From: JAEUTH01 sp039931675
GTDB lineage: Bacteria; Bacteroidota; Bacteroidia; AKYH767-A; OLB10
Assembly: GCA_039931675.1 (NCBI GenBank)
Contig: JBDTRM010000020.1
Span: 1 to 64,000, forward strand
DNA length: 64,000 bases
Direction: 5' to 3'
Part shown: positions 18,705 to 27,751 of the stretch, one piece after another
Numbering within the stretch: the stretch's first letter is position 1
How the letters are laid out: each line of letters starts with the position of its first letter
The notes under the pieces: model-generated
Told to the model about the DNA's origin: nothing
What the model saw: the letters and a program-made list of their open reading frames with translations, nothing else
Database searches by the model: none
Program-made: the position numbers and the translations under genes

Positions 18705-19273
18705 TTATTAATTTACCGCAATTCATAAGGGTTGTACGCTTAATGCTCACACACAGTTACCACCGATTCTTCAAATTTTTTCTTTGGTTAAAAAATCAAT
18801 CCCCAGTCTTCGTTCACCGGAACGGGCGTGTCAGGAGAACCAATACCACCACAGAAAACCAACTTTCGGAAATTTTGCTACCAAAAAAAAATGACAAAGT
18901 GAAGGAACTTTGTCAAAGTTGTCCCGCACGAAAGGTCACACGCGCAAGCCTGTAACAACGAACTTTAGTTCGTTGTTAAAAAATAAACCCGCGAGTTAAT
19001 GCGACAAACAGATTTGACAACTTTTAAAAAGTTGTCAAATCTTTCGCCTGATATCACAACAACCACAAACCCCTTTCGTGCTATTTAATTCATTTAACAG
19101 TTGCATGCAGTTAGAAATAATTAACTAATGATCAACTTTCAGTTAATGATTTTCAGTCAAGATTCCCTCATCGTCACAGCATTTATTTCTCCCCCTCCGC
19201 AATAATTCCCCGCTGTTTTCATTTTTATATCTTTACCGCGCTTCATAAATCAGCAGCGCACACAAGCACACGT
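18705..19273. other. Non-coding stretch with three further palindromes
   Basis: No credible gene is seen here. It contains stem-loops at 18893-18914 (GACAAAGT / ACTTTGTC), 18954-18977 (AACAACGAAC / GTTCGTTGTT) and 19011-19041 (GATTTGACAACTTTT and its complement). The last 70 bp should hold the promoter of the BatA/vWA gene; a TATCTTTA near 19230 is a weak -7 candidate. Confidence 0.6.
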
Positions 19274-21322
19274 ATGAGTCTTCGTTTTGTCTATCCAGAA
19301 TTTCTTTTTGCACTTTTTCTTATTGCTATCCCAATAATAATTCACCTCTTTAATTTCCGCAGGTTCAAAAAAGTTCCGTTTACCAATGTGCGGTTTTTAA
19401 AAGAGTTAAAAGAGGAAACCAATTCGCGCAGCAAATTAAAACACTTGTTGATTTTGCTCTCGCGGATACTTGCCGTTAGCTTTTTAGTATTTGCATTTGC
19501 GCAGCCTTTTCTTCCGGCAAATAAAAATGCCGTTATCAGCACTGATAAAGCCATCAGTATTTTTGTTGATAATTCATTCAGCATGGAAGCCATTGGCAAA
19601 GAGGGAACACTGCTGCAACAGGCACAAACCAAGGCAAAAGAAATTGCAATGGCTTATAAGCCCTCTGATCGTTTTCAATTGCTCACCAGCGATTTTACAG
19701 CCGGGCAGCAGCGTCTTATCAACCGCGAGGAATTTTTAGAGCAATTGCAATTCATTAAAATTTCTCCGTCATCAAAAAGCTGTTCAGAAATTATTTTGCG
19801 CCAGAAAGAAGCATTGAATAATTCGGGTGCCAAAGAATTGCAGGCTTATATTGTTTCCGATTTTCAGAAATCAAATTATGACCTAAGCAGTTTAAAAACT
19901 GATTCATCGCTTGCTGTTTCATTAATAAATCTTGAATCGAAAAAGAAAAATAATGTGTTTGTGGATAGTTGCTGGCTGGCATCGCCTGTGGTGCAACTCA
20001 ATCAGCCGGTTGAATTGAATATTCGTTTGCGCAATGCAGGTAATGATGATGCTGACAATGTTCCGGTAAAACTTACAGTGAATGAAGTGCAGAAATCGCT
20101 TACAAGCTTATCTATCGGTGCAGGTAAATCTGTGGAAACAAAATTAAGTTTTACCATCACGCAACCCGGTTGGGAAGCTTGTGCAGTGAGCATTACCGAT
20201 TATCCCATTACGTTTGATGATAATTACTACCTTTCATTTCGTGTAGCGCAAAATGTTGCAGTGATGGCCATTAATCAATCTGCCGAAAGTCCTTACCTGC
20301 AAAGGCTTTTTGGCAAGGATAATTTTTTTGTGCTGAAAAATATTTCTGTAAATCAGATGGATTATACTTTAATGCAGCAATCAAAAGTGGTTGTATTAAA
20401 TAATCTGCAAACGGTTTCTTCAGGACTTGCCTCTGAGTTAAAAAAGTTTTGCTCGAATGGTGGAACGCTTATAGTTTTTCCCGATTCAATGGCTGATGTT
20501 GCCGCATACAATCAATTTCTTTCATCAATTGGTGCTGATGGATATGGTGTAATTTTATCAGGTGATGATAAAGTGGATCGCATAGAACTACAAAGTGAAT
20601 TGTATAAAAATGTTTTTCCAAAAATACCTGATAACATGGATGTGCCTCATGTTCAAAAACATTTTGACCAGGTAACTTCATCGCAATCAAACCGTGAAGT
20701 GTTGTTGAAATTGCAGAGCGGAGGAAGTTTATTGAGCAGGTACAATTCAGGCAAAGGAAAAGTTTATGTGTTCACAGTACCAATGAATACCAGTTTCAGC
20801 AACCTTGTTGAACATTATTTATTTGCACCCACATTATATAACATTGCATTGTACAGTCAGCGACAGTCGCAGCTATCCTATACGTTAGGCCGCGATCAGT
20901 CATTTGAAATTGATGAAGCTGCCGTAAATGGCGAAGAAGTTTTTCATTTGTATAACAAAGCGCTTGCCTTTGACATCATACCTGAACACCGCACCGTAAA
21001 TAGCGGTTTGAGCATTTATTTTTCAGACCAGATAAAACAAGCCGGTAATTATGAATTGAAATTGCGCAACGCAACTGTTGCAGTTGCCTCATTAAATTAC
21101 AACCGCAGCGAATCAGATTTAGATTGTTATAATGCTGATGATTTGAATTCGCAGGTCGAAAAATATAATTTATCAAACATAAAAGTGCTTAACGCATTAG
21201 AAGGAAATGTAACACAAAAATTAAGTGAATTGAGTGAAGGTGTGCGATTATGGAAGTTTTGTATTATTTTAGCACTTATATTTTTGGGAATGGAAATTAT
21301 TTTACTCCGTTTGTTGAAATAA
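19274..21322 (+). CDS. BatA-type double-transmembrane vWA domain protein
   Basis: A 682-residue inner-membrane protein. The N-terminal pair of helices (about 8-26 and 58-78, separated by NFRRFKKVPFTNVRFLKEL) is the Bacteroidota BatA N-terminal double-transmembrane domain. A von Willebrand A domain follows, with its metal-site start DNSFSM at 99-104. A CARDB-like segment near 210-320 and a C-terminal helix (about 657-680) complete it. BatA relatives are linked to aerotolerance or MoxR chaperone complexes, but no moxR gene is nearby, so the role is open. It is followed after 70 bp by the dihydroorotase-like gene on the same strand. Its 5' end is duplicated at 17176-17355. Confidence 0.82.
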   Translation: MSLRFVYPEFLFALFLIAIPIIIHLFNFRRFKKVPFTNVRFLKELKEETNSRSKLKHLLILLSRILAVSFLVFAFAQPFLPANKNAVISTDKAISIFVDNSFSMEAIGKEGTLLQQAQTKAKEIAMAYKPSDRFQLLTSDFTAGQQRLINREEFLEQLQFIKISPSSKSCSEIILRQKEALNNSGAKELQAYIVSDFQKSNYDLSSLKTDSSLAVSLINLESKKKNNVFVDSCWLASPVVQLNQPVELNIRLRNAGNDDADNVPVKLTVNEVQKSLTSLSIGAGKSVETKLSFTITQPGWEACAVSITDYPITFDDNYYLSFRVAQNVAVMAINQSAESPYLQRLFGKDNFFVLKNISVNQMDYTLMQQSKVVVLNNLQTVSSGLASELKKFCSNGGTLIVFPDSMADVAAYNQFLSSIGADGYGVILSGDDKVDRIELQSELYKNVFPKIPDNMDVPHVQKHFDQVTSSQSNREVLLKLQSGGSLLSRYNSGKGKVYVFTVPMNTSFSNLVEHYLFAPTLYNIALYSQRQSQLSYTLGRDQSFEIDEAAVNGEEVFHLYNKALAFDIIPEHRTVNSGLSIYFSDQIKQAGNYELKLRNATVAVASLNYNRSESDLDCYNADDLNSQVEKYNLSNIKVLNALEGNVTQKLSELSEGVRLWKFCIILALIFLGMEIILLRLLK

Positions 21323-21392
21323 AAACTATCAAATTTAAATGAACAGCTAGTCCACGAGCAGTTAATCGAATCTTACTTAATTCCCCAAAGTT

Positions 21393-22637
21393 ATGCTAAT
21401 CAAATCAGCCCTTATTATTGACAGCCGCTCACCACACAACGGAACGGTAAAAGACATTCTTATTACAGATGGCTACATTCAAACTATCAGTGATAACATT
21501 ACCTCGCAGCACGATGAAATTATTAATGCAAAAGGCAAATGTATTTCAGCAGGATGGTTTGATATGAAGGTGAACTTCCGCGATCCGGGCGAAGAGTTTA
21601 AAGAAGACCTTATAACAGGTTGCGAAGCAGCAGCAGCCGGTGGTTTTACGGGTGTTGCACTTATGCCATCTACAGTTCCTCCATTGCAAAGCAAATCGCA
21701 GATTGAATATGTGATCAACAAAACGAAAAACAATACGGTTAACGTTTACCCTGTAGGTGCTTTAACCGTTAACCGCGAAGGCAAAGAATTATGCGAATTG
21801 TATGATATGAAACGCGCTGGTGCAATTGCTTTCACAGACGATAAACGTACAGTACATGATTCAGGTGTATTGCTCAGAGCTTTGATTTATTCTGAAAATA
21901 TTGATTCGCTCATCATCACTTTTGCTGAAGATAAAAACTTAGCCATGCAGGGCGAAGTAAATGAAAGTGCTGCCACTACCATGCTCGGTTTTAAAGGTGT
22001 GCCAACACTTGCAGAAGAATTAATAGTGGCGCGCGATATACAGTTGAGCGAGTATGCTGATGTGCCTGTACACATCTCATGTGTTTCAAGTGCCAGGAGT
22101 GTTCAGTTAATTCGCGAAGCAAAAAAGAAAGGATTAAAAATAACCTGCGATGTAGCTGCTTATAGTTTGCTGAGCGATGATGGTGATCTGAAAACTTTCA
22201 ACAGCAACTTTAAAGTAAAACCACCATTACGTTCAAAAGCCGATGTGGAAGCCTTACGTGAAGGTATTGTTGACAATACCATTGATGTGATTGTTTCTGA
22301 TCACAGCCCGCAGCACTTTGAATCAAAAGAAGTGGAGTTTGATTATGCAACCTTTGGCATGATAGGTCTTGAAACTTTTTTTGGAGTAGTAATGAGCAGC
22401 ATGCAAAACCGCATGGAGTTGAGTGCGCTTATCGAAAAGTTTACAACACGCCCGCGTGCAATATTAAACTTACCCGTTTACCATATAAAAGAAGGCGAAC
22501 CGGCTGATCTCACTATTTTTGATACAACATCGCAATGGACTTTTACGAAAAATGATATTCATTCAAAATCTACCAACACACCTTATATAGGTATCACATT
22601 TAAAGGCAAGGCTGAACAGGTGATTAGCTTTGGTTAA
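21393..22637 (+). CDS. Dihydroorotase-family protein with degenerate metal site
   Basis: A 414-residue amidohydrolase-fold protein of the dihydroorotase family (pyrimidine synthesis: carbamoyl-aspartate to dihydroorotate). The signature DxHxHxRxPG is replaced by DMKVNFRDPG (residues 57-66), so both metal-binding histidines are lost. The usual HAED is FAED in ITFAEDKNLA. VHISCVSSARS and SDHSPQ remain. From family knowledge, such proteins can be non-catalytic partners of aspartate carbamoyltransferase; others may act on different substrates. I therefore give no pyrC symbol. The length and fold are otherwise intact. It probably shares transcription with the BatA gene. Confidence 0.8.
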   Translation: MLIKSALIIDSRSPHNGTVKDILITDGYIQTISDNITSQHDEIINAKGKCISAGWFDMKVNFRDPGEEFKEDLITGCEAAAAGGFTGVALMPSTVPPLQSKSQIEYVINKTKNNTVNVYPVGALTVNREGKELCELYDMKRAGAIAFTDDKRTVHDSGVLLRALIYSENIDSLIITFAEDKNLAMQGEVNESAATTMLGFKGVPTLAEELIVARDIQLSEYADVPVHISCVSSARSVQLIREAKKKGLKITCDVAAYSLLSDDGDLKTFNSNFKVKPPLRSKADVEALREGIVDNTIDVIVSDHSPQHFESKEVEFDYATFGMIGLETFFGVVMSSMQNRMELSALIEKFTTRPRAILNLPVYHIKEGEPADLTIFDTTSQWTFTKNDIHSKSTNTPYIGITFKGKAEQVISFG

Positions 22638-22653
22638 AATTGCTTCGTTATAG

Positions 22654-22682
22654 ACCTTATAGGTTTTAAAAACCTATAAGGT
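22654..22682. repeat. 29-bp perfect palindrome after the dihydroorotase-like gene
   Basis: ACCTTATAGGTTTT and its exact reverse complement surround a single A. It may form a terminator-like hairpin; a second imperfect hairpin (ACTTTCGAAAAGT region, about 22698-22730) follows. Confidence 0.7.
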
Positions 22683-22841
22683 TTTGCTGGTCCGACAACT
22701 TTCGAAAAGTTGAAGGAACCTTCCGAAAGTGAAGTGTTGTATTAAAGCCTCGAATTTACACTTTAGACCCATTTTTGATTTTTTATTTAAAAAACCTAAG
22801 TCATAACACGCTATTTGTTTTAGATTAAAAACGGATGCCCT

Positions 22842-22870
22842 TTGTACATATTAATATAATACTACCTTTG
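22842..22870 (+). promoter_or_regulatory. Promoter of the cold-shock gene
   Basis: TTG at 22842-22844, an 18-bp spacer and TACCTTTG at 22863-22870, matching the Bacteroidota consensus. Confidence 0.65.
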
Positions 22871-22903
22871 AGCACATAATATTTAATTTAATACAATTTT
22901 AAA

Positions 22904-23098
22904 ATGAAAAAAGGCAAAGTAAAATTTTACAACTACTCCAAAGGATTTGGATTTATTTGTGACAACGAAACAGGACAAGATGTTTTCGTTCATTCAACAG
23001 GCTTAAAAGATGAAATTCGCGATGGCGATGAAGTTACATTTGATGTAGCTCAAGGGAAACGCGGTTTAAATGCAGTAAATGTTCAACGTGCAGCATAA
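22904..23098 (+). CDS. Cold-shock domain protein (CspA family)
   Basis: A 64-residue protein forming one cold-shock OB-fold. RNP1 is KGFGFI (residues 13-18) and RNP2 is DVFVH (26-30); the protein ends AVNVQRAA. It binds single-stranded RNA and DNA and acts as an RNA chaperone. It is monocistronic, with its own promoter and a strong terminator. The 5' leader is only about 30 nt, so the long cold-responsive leader of E. coli cspA is not present. The exact paralogue cannot be named. Confidence 0.95.
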   Translation: MKKGKVKFYNYSKGFGFICDNETGQDVFVHSTGLKDEIRDGDEVTFDVAQGKRGLNAVNVQRAA

Positions 23099-23122
23099 GT
23101 AATTTTATCCCAACCCCAAGAC

Positions 23123-23152
23123 TAACCGGCTTATGAATTAAGCCGGTTTTTT
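23123..23152 (+). terminator. Terminator of the cold-shock gene
   Basis: TAACCGGCTTA pairs with TAAGCCGGTTT around a GAAT loop, followed by a T run. Confidence 0.88.
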
Positions 23153-23176
23153 AATGCCTTTTTTTATTTTGTTTGC

Positions 23177-24040
23177 TCAAATAAGAATACGCTGGCTATT
23201 GCTATAAATATTGAACCGCTCATGATGCAAAAAACCAATCAAAGTAATACCGAATTCACTTGCCATTTGCACTGCAAGGCTTGAAGGTGCGCCTATTGCG
23301 CAAACAATTTTTATTCCTGCCATAGCAGCCTTTTGAATTAACTCGAAACTTGCGCGTCCGCTTAGTAATAGAATATGTTTATTCAACGGTAAAATATTTG
23401 TAGCCAATGCTGCACCGGCCAATTTATCTAATGCATTATGCCTCCCAACATCTTCGCGTATCAGCAATAAATTTCCGCTTAAATCAAATAAAGCACATGC
23501 ATGCAAACCACCCGTGTATTCAAAAACATTTTGCTGCTTTCGCAAAAGTTCAGGTAATTGAATGATTAATGATGATGGAATTTTAATTGAATCAGTTTTA
23601 ACATCAGTTTCAATAATTGTGCGCACGGCATCAATAGATGCCTTGCCGCAAACACCACAACTTGATGAGGTATAAAAGTTTCGTTCCACACTTTTCAAAT
23701 CAAAATCAACATCAGGCTGCAACTCTACACGAACAATATTTTCTTTGTTTTCAATCGTGTCGGCATCAGTGCAATATTTTATGCTGAGAACATCTTTTAT
23801 GTTTTTTAGAATGCCTTCGGTAAAAAGAAAACCGGTAGCGAGTTCAAAATCATTTCCCGGTGTGCGCATAGTAACTGAAATGTTTTTTTGAAAACGATCG
23901 TTTTCTTTTCCGCACCCGATGCGGATTTCAAGAGGTTCTTCAACTGCGCATAAATCATCAGCATCATTACTTTCAAATTTGGCATTATCATTTGAAGTAA
24001 CTTTTTGAATATGAATTGCTGCTACTGATGGTTTTGACAT
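23177..24040 (-). CDS. fdhD: Formate dehydrogenase accessory sulfurtransferase FdhD
   Basis: FdhD passes sulfur from a cysteine desulfurase to the molybdenum cofactor, which activates formate dehydrogenase. Starting at MSKPSVAAIH gives 287 residues. Family features: EEPLEIR near 34-40, NDFELATGFLFTEGI at 63-77, the sulfur-carrying pair in SSSCGVCG (Cys128, Cys131) and VGRHNALDKLAG. An in-frame extension upstream is just translated repeat sequence (it reads MFRFTQQD) and should not be annotated. It is the last gene of the minus-strand Mo-cofactor cluster; a Mo-dependent formate dehydrogenase is expected elsewhere in the genome. Confidence 0.93.
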   Translation of the reverse strand: MSKPSVAAIHIQKVTSNDNAKFESNDADDLCAVEEPLEIRIGCGKENDRFQKNISVTMRTPGNDFELATGFLFTEGILKNIKDVLSIKYCTDADTIENKENIVRVELQPDVDFDLKSVERNFYTSSSCGVCGKASIDAVRTIIETDVKTDSIKIPSSLIIQLPELLRKQQNVFEYTGGLHACALFDLSGNLLLIREDVGRHNALDKLAGAALATNILPLNKHILLLSGRASFELIQKAAMAGIKIVCAIGAPSSLAVQMASEFGITLIGFLHHERFNIYSNSQRILI

Positions 24041-24067
24041 GAAACAAAAATAATCTTTTTCTACCGA

Positions 24068-24337
24068 AATGTCCTGAGGATCCCGATGATTCGGGAGAAA
24101 CATCGGGATCAGAATGACAATCGCGGAAATGTTGTCCTGTTGAGTGAAACGAAACATCTTTCTACAAATGGAGTAGTTACTAACCTGCAGAGAAAGTTCC
24201 TTCTCCCGAAGCATCGGGATCAGGATGACAATCGCTGAAACGCTGTCATGCTGAGTGAAACGAAACATCTTTCTTCAAATGGAGTAGTTACTACCTACAG
24301 AGAAAGTTCCTTCGTTTCACTCAGGATGACAATCGCG
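24068..24337. repeat. Tandem copies of the GTCATCCTGAGTGAAAC inverted-repeat element
   Basis: Two nearly full units of about 100 bp (about 24134-24230 and 24244-24332) follow a partial one (24068-24125). Each starts GTC(C/A)TGxTGAGTGAAACGAA, contains ACATCTTTCT..CAAATGGAGTAGTTACTA and ends with GAAAGTTCCTTC and CAGGATGACAATCGC. The two ends of each unit are inverted copies. It lies between fdhD and fhs. Confidence 0.85.
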
Positions 24338-24340
24338 CGG

Positions 24341-26023
24341 CTAAGACAATCCCGTTATCCTTCCATTGTTATCAATATCCATGTGCTCTGATGCAGGTAT
24401 GGCGGGCAATCCTGGCATGCGCATCATTTCTCCTAAAATAGGAATTACAAAACCCGCACCGGCAGCAAATTCAAAATCGCGAACGTTGATAATAAATCCT
24501 GTTGGTCGTCCCACTTTCGTTTCATCATCAGAAAAAGATTTTTGTGTTTTAGCCATGCAAACAGGTAAATTATCGTAACCTAATTCTTTAATGGTTTTAA
24601 GTTTTACACGTGCAGCCTTGCTGTATTCAACACCTTCGGCACCGTAAATTTCAGTTGCAATGATTTTTATTTTCTCCTCCGTAGTAATATTCCAATCATA
24701 CAATTGCTTGAAATTATTTACACCGCTTTCAATGGTATCAACTACGGCCTGCGCCAGTTCAGTCATTCCATCACCACCTTTTGCAAAACCGTAAGCTACT
24801 ACAGCCTTTACGCCCAACTTTGCACATTCATCCTGAACAAATTTTATCTCTTCCTCACTATCGGTAGGGAAATGATTGATTGCAATCACAGGAGTCATTC
24901 CGAATTTTTTCATGTTCTCAATGTGCTTCTCTAAGTTTGCAAAACCTTTTTTCACTTTGCCTATATCCTTAGTGTTATACTCGTCTTTCTTTGCACCACC
25001 ATGATGACGCAAAGCACGGATGGTAGCTACAATTACCAAGGCATGAGGTTTTAATCCTGCATACCCGCATTTAATATCCATAAACTTTTCTGCACCTAAA
25101 TCAGCACCGAAACCTGCTTCGGTAACAACATAATCGCATAACGACAATCCCATTTTTGTTGCAATAATGGTGTTGGTTCCTTGCGCAATATTTGCAAATG
25201 GGCCTCCATGTAAAATTGCAGGATTGCCCTCCAATGTTTGAACAAGATTGGGTTTAATAGCTTCTTTCAATAGCAAAGCCATTGCACCTTGTGCCTTTAC
25301 ATCGCGTGCAAAAACAGGTTTCTTATCAAAGGTGTAACCGATGAAAATATTTCCAAGCCTGAATTTTAAATCATCAATATTTTTACTCATGCAAAGTATT
25401 GCCATTACCTCGCTTGCAGGCGTAATGTTGAAACCATCTTCGCGCGGAATACCATTGGCAGTGCCGCCTGTTCCGATTATGATTTGTCGCAATGAACGGT
25501 CGTTCATATCCATCACACGTTTCCAGACAATGGTGCGAGGATCAAGATTTAAAGTACGTTGCTTGCTTTGAAGATTGTTATCAATCAATGCGGACAAAAG
25601 ATTATTAGCTTTTTCAACTGCGGCAAAGTCACCTGTGAAATGCAGGTTGATATCTTCCATTGGAATAACCTGTGCGTATCCGCCACCTGCTGCACCTCCT
25701 TTCATTCCGAATACAGGACCAAGCGATGGTTCGCGAAGGGCAGCGATTGCGTTCTTTCCAATCTTATTTAATCCATCAGTAAGACCAACTGTTGTAGTTG
25801 TCTTTCCTTCACCTGCAGGTGTAGGACTTATTGCTGTTACAAGAATCAGCTTGCTCTTTTTTATTTTTTCTTCATTGATTAATGAAAGCGGAAGCTTTGC
25901 TTTATGCTTTCCATAATATTCAAGGTCATCGTTGCTGATGCCTGTTTTTGCTGCTATTTCTTTGATGTGTTTGATAGCTGCGCTTTGCGCGATTTCCAAA
26001 TCGGAAGGGAAAATGTTGCTCAT
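24341..26023 (-). CDS. fhs: Formate-tetrahydrofolate ligase
   Basis: Makes 10-formyl-THF from formate, THF and ATP in cytosolic one-carbon metabolism. The start MSNIFPSDLEIAQ gives 560 residues, the usual family length; the longer frame begins in repeat sequence. The ATP-binding loop TPAGEGKTTTTVGL lies at 68-81. Other signatures are REPSLGPVFGMKGGAAGGGYAQ, EGNPAILHGGPFANIAQG and the EAGFGADLGAEKF motif. Its position between fdhD and the moa genes links it to formate handling: formate can be oxidised by a Mo-enzyme or captured onto folate. Inverted-repeat elements flank it on both sides. Confidence 0.97.
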   Translation of the reverse strand: MSNIFPSDLEIAQSAAIKHIKEIAAKTGISNDDLEYYGKHKAKLPLSLINEEKIKKSKLILVTAISPTPAGEGKTTTTVGLTDGLNKIGKNAIAALREPSLGPVFGMKGGAAGGGYAQVIPMEDINLHFTGDFAAVEKANNLLSALIDNNLQSKQRTLNLDPRTIVWKRVMDMNDRSLRQIIIGTGGTANGIPREDGFNITPASEVMAILCMSKNIDDLKFRLGNIFIGYTFDKKPVFARDVKAQGAMALLLKEAIKPNLVQTLEGNPAILHGGPFANIAQGTNTIIATKMGLSLCDYVVTEAGFGADLGAEKFMDIKCGYAGLKPHALVIVATIRALRHHGGAKKDEYNTKDIGKVKKGFANLEKHIENMKKFGMTPVIAINHFPTDSEEEIKFVQDECAKLGVKAVVAYGFAKGGDGMTELAQAVVDTIESGVNNFKQLYDWNITTEEKIKIIATEIYGAEGVEYSKAARVKLKTIKELGYDNLPVCMAKTQKSFSDDETKVGRPTGFIINVRDFEFAAGAGFVIPILGEMMRMPGLPAIPASEHMDIDNNGRITGLS

Positions 26024-26093
26024 AAATTTTTGGAGTTGTAATTGTTTTGCGAATAATACAATAATATTTTTACTTGAAAGAAGTTCTTCCGAC

Positions 26094-26238
26094 ATTGTCA
26101 TCCTGAGTGCAACGAAGGAACTTTCATGAAATTTGGAAATTGCTTTTGGTTTTTACTATGAATTGTTTTTCAAAGAAATAATTGCGGTTCTACTACAGAA
26201 AGTTTCTTCTCCCGAAACATCGGGATCAGAATGACATC
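26094..26238. repeat. Inverted-repeat element copy between fhs and moaCB
   Basis: The left end TGTCATCCTGAGTGCAACGA and right end ATCGGGATCAGAATGACATC belong to the same family as the elements at 24.1-24.3 kb, but the interior differs. Confidence 0.75.
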
Positions 26239-26245
26239 GCGTTGT

Positions 26246-27154
26246 TTAATCATGCCGCAATGCTTCCATCACCCTGAACAAATGCAGCAGGTATGGAAAC
26301 AATGCATCCATACTTTCCTGTGCGCCTTTTGTTGAGCCTGGTAATGCAAGAATTAAAGTTTCTTTTATTAAACCTCCAATGCTTCGCGATAACATACTGT
26401 AAGGCGTACGCATTTGTCCGTAGTTACGCATGGCTTCAGCGAGGCCGGGAATTTCTCTTTCGAGAAGAGGTTTTATTGTATCTGTTGTAACATCCCGGGG
26501 TCCAAGTCCTGTGCCACCGGTAAAAATGATCATGTTGTTCTGATCAATTAGCTCAAATAGTTTTTCTTTTATTACTGATGCTTCATCCGGTATAACAACA
26601 TATTGAGTAATAGTTACTTTAAGCGATTCTAATTTACTGATGATAGCTTTGCCCGCACGATCTTCCTTTTTTCCTGCAGCGATGGAATCACTGCAAACTA
26701 TTATTGCTGCTTTTATATTTACTCGCGATGCCTCATTGAAATCAGTTTTGCCCCCTTTCTTTTCAATCAGTTTTATGGAATGAATTTCGATTTGTTTATC
26801 AATAGGTTTGAGCATATCATAAATAGTCAAAGCTGCAATGGATGCACCGTGCATAGCCTCCACTTCAACTCCTGTTTTATAAATTGTTTTTAATTCAACT
26901 GATATAAAAATTTCTAATTCATTGATGTCAAAACTTACAGCAGCATACTCGATTGGCATTGGATGACAATCAGGAATTACATCACTTGTTTTCTTTATGG
27001 CAAGCAATGCAGCAGCTTTTCCCATTTCAAAAATATTTCCCTTGGGAACTTTTTTGTTTTGGATTGCATCAATTGCTGATTGACTACTTACCTTAACGAT
27101 CGCTTGCGCCTTTGCGTAGCGAAGGGTATTTATTTTATTGGTGATATCTACCAT
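26246..27154 (-). CDS. moaCB: MoaC-MoaB fusion, molybdopterin biosynthesis
   Basis: A 302-residue bifunctional protein. Residues 1-140 are MoaC (cyclic pyranopterin monophosphate synthase): DITNK, the CHPMPIEY motif at 63-70, KTGVEVEAMHGAS at 93-105 and KKGGK at 132-136. Residues about 146-302 are a MoaB/MogA-type domain (molybdopterin adenylylation): VCSDSIAAGKKEDRAG, FTGGTGLGPRDVT at 211-223 and ALPGSTKG. MoaC and MoaB act at separate steps, so the fusion puts an early and a late activity on one chain. MoaA, which feeds MoaC, is not in this window. It sits within the Mo-cofactor cluster. Confidence 0.93.
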   Translation of the reverse strand: MVDITNKINTLRYAKAQAIVKVSSQSAIDAIQNKKVPKGNIFEMGKAAALLAIKKTSDVIPDCHPMPIEYAAVSFDINELEIFISVELKTIYKTGVEVEAMHGASIAALTIYDMLKPIDKQIEIHSIKLIEKKGGKTDFNEASRVNIKAAIIVCSDSIAAGKKEDRAGKAIISKLESLKVTITQYVVIPDEASVIKEKLFELIDQNNMIIFTGGTGLGPRDVTTDTIKPLLEREIPGLAEAMRNYGQMRTPYSMLSRSIGGLIKETLILALPGSTKGAQESMDALFPYLLHLFRVMEALRHD

Positions 27155-27159
27155 AGATT

Positions 27160-27276
27160 AATGTTGAATTTTGAATGATGACACAAATGTTGAATGTTGA
27201 ATGTTGAATTTCGAATAATGAATGATGAAGTGCTTTGTTACTTCACTATTCAACATTCACCACTCATCATTCAAAA
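27160..27276. repeat. Intergenic inverted repeat between moaCB and moaE
   Basis: Left TTGAATTTTGAATGATGA (about 27164-27181) is mirrored by right TCATCATTCAAAATT (27264-27278). Inside are three direct TGTTGAA words and a TTCAACATTC counterpart. The right arm touches the stop codon of moaE. Confidence 0.7.
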
Positions 27277-27723
27277 TTATTTATTGACTTTCCATGTATA
27301 ATCTTCGTCTTCAAAAATTTCTTTTCCCCACACGGGCAATTTTGTTTTTATTAATTCCACCATTTCATTGCAGGAATCAATTGCATCTTTGCGATGAAGG
27401 GATGAAGTAAAAACAAAAAGATTAATTTCTCCTGCATTTATTCTTCCCAAACTGTGATACACATGCATACAACTGAGCTGATATTTCGCAAAAATCATTT
27501 CTCGCATGTTGTAATATTCCTCCTCCGCCATTTCATTGTAAGCTGAAAATTCAATTGCCTGAACAGTTTTACCATTAATAACATCTGCACGGATTTGTCC
27601 TAAAAAAATCTGGTGAGCACCGATATCTTTTTTCGTGCTATGCTTCGCGATTGAATCAGCAATAAACTGTGGACTTATAGCTCCGTCAACAAATATTTTT
27701 TTTGATTTTTTTATTTCGTTCAT
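27277..27723 (-). CDS. moaE: Molybdopterin synthase catalytic subunit MoaE
   Basis: MoaE with thiocarboxylated MoaD inserts the two dithiolene sulfurs into precursor Z. The start MNEIKKSKKIFVDG gives 148 residues; the frame upstream is repeat sequence. Family features are GAHQIFLGQIRA, EYNEMAEEEYYN-type sequence (FSAYNEMAEEEYY), HVYHSLGRINAGE, LHRKDAIDSCNEMVELIKTKLPVWGKE. The Lys residues in the last segment correspond to the active site; E. coli has WKKE where this protein has WGKE. The partner MoaD is encoded at 29065-29292 in the same cluster. Confidence 0.93.
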   Translation of the reverse strand: MNEIKKSKKIFVDGAISPQFIADSIAKHSTKKDIGAHQIFLGQIRADVINGKTVQAIEFSAYNEMAEEEYYNMREMIFAKYQLSCMHVYHSLGRINAGEINLFVFTSSLHRKDAIDSCNEMVELIKTKLPVWGKEIFEDEDYTWKVNK

Positions 27724-27751
27724 TTTAGAATTGCTATTAACTTCTAAATGT

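Noticed and set aside
24041..24268. N-terminal extension of FdhD
   Set aside because: It is translated repeat sequence (MFRFTQQD-type peptide also appears before moaE); homologues start at MSKP-like sequence.
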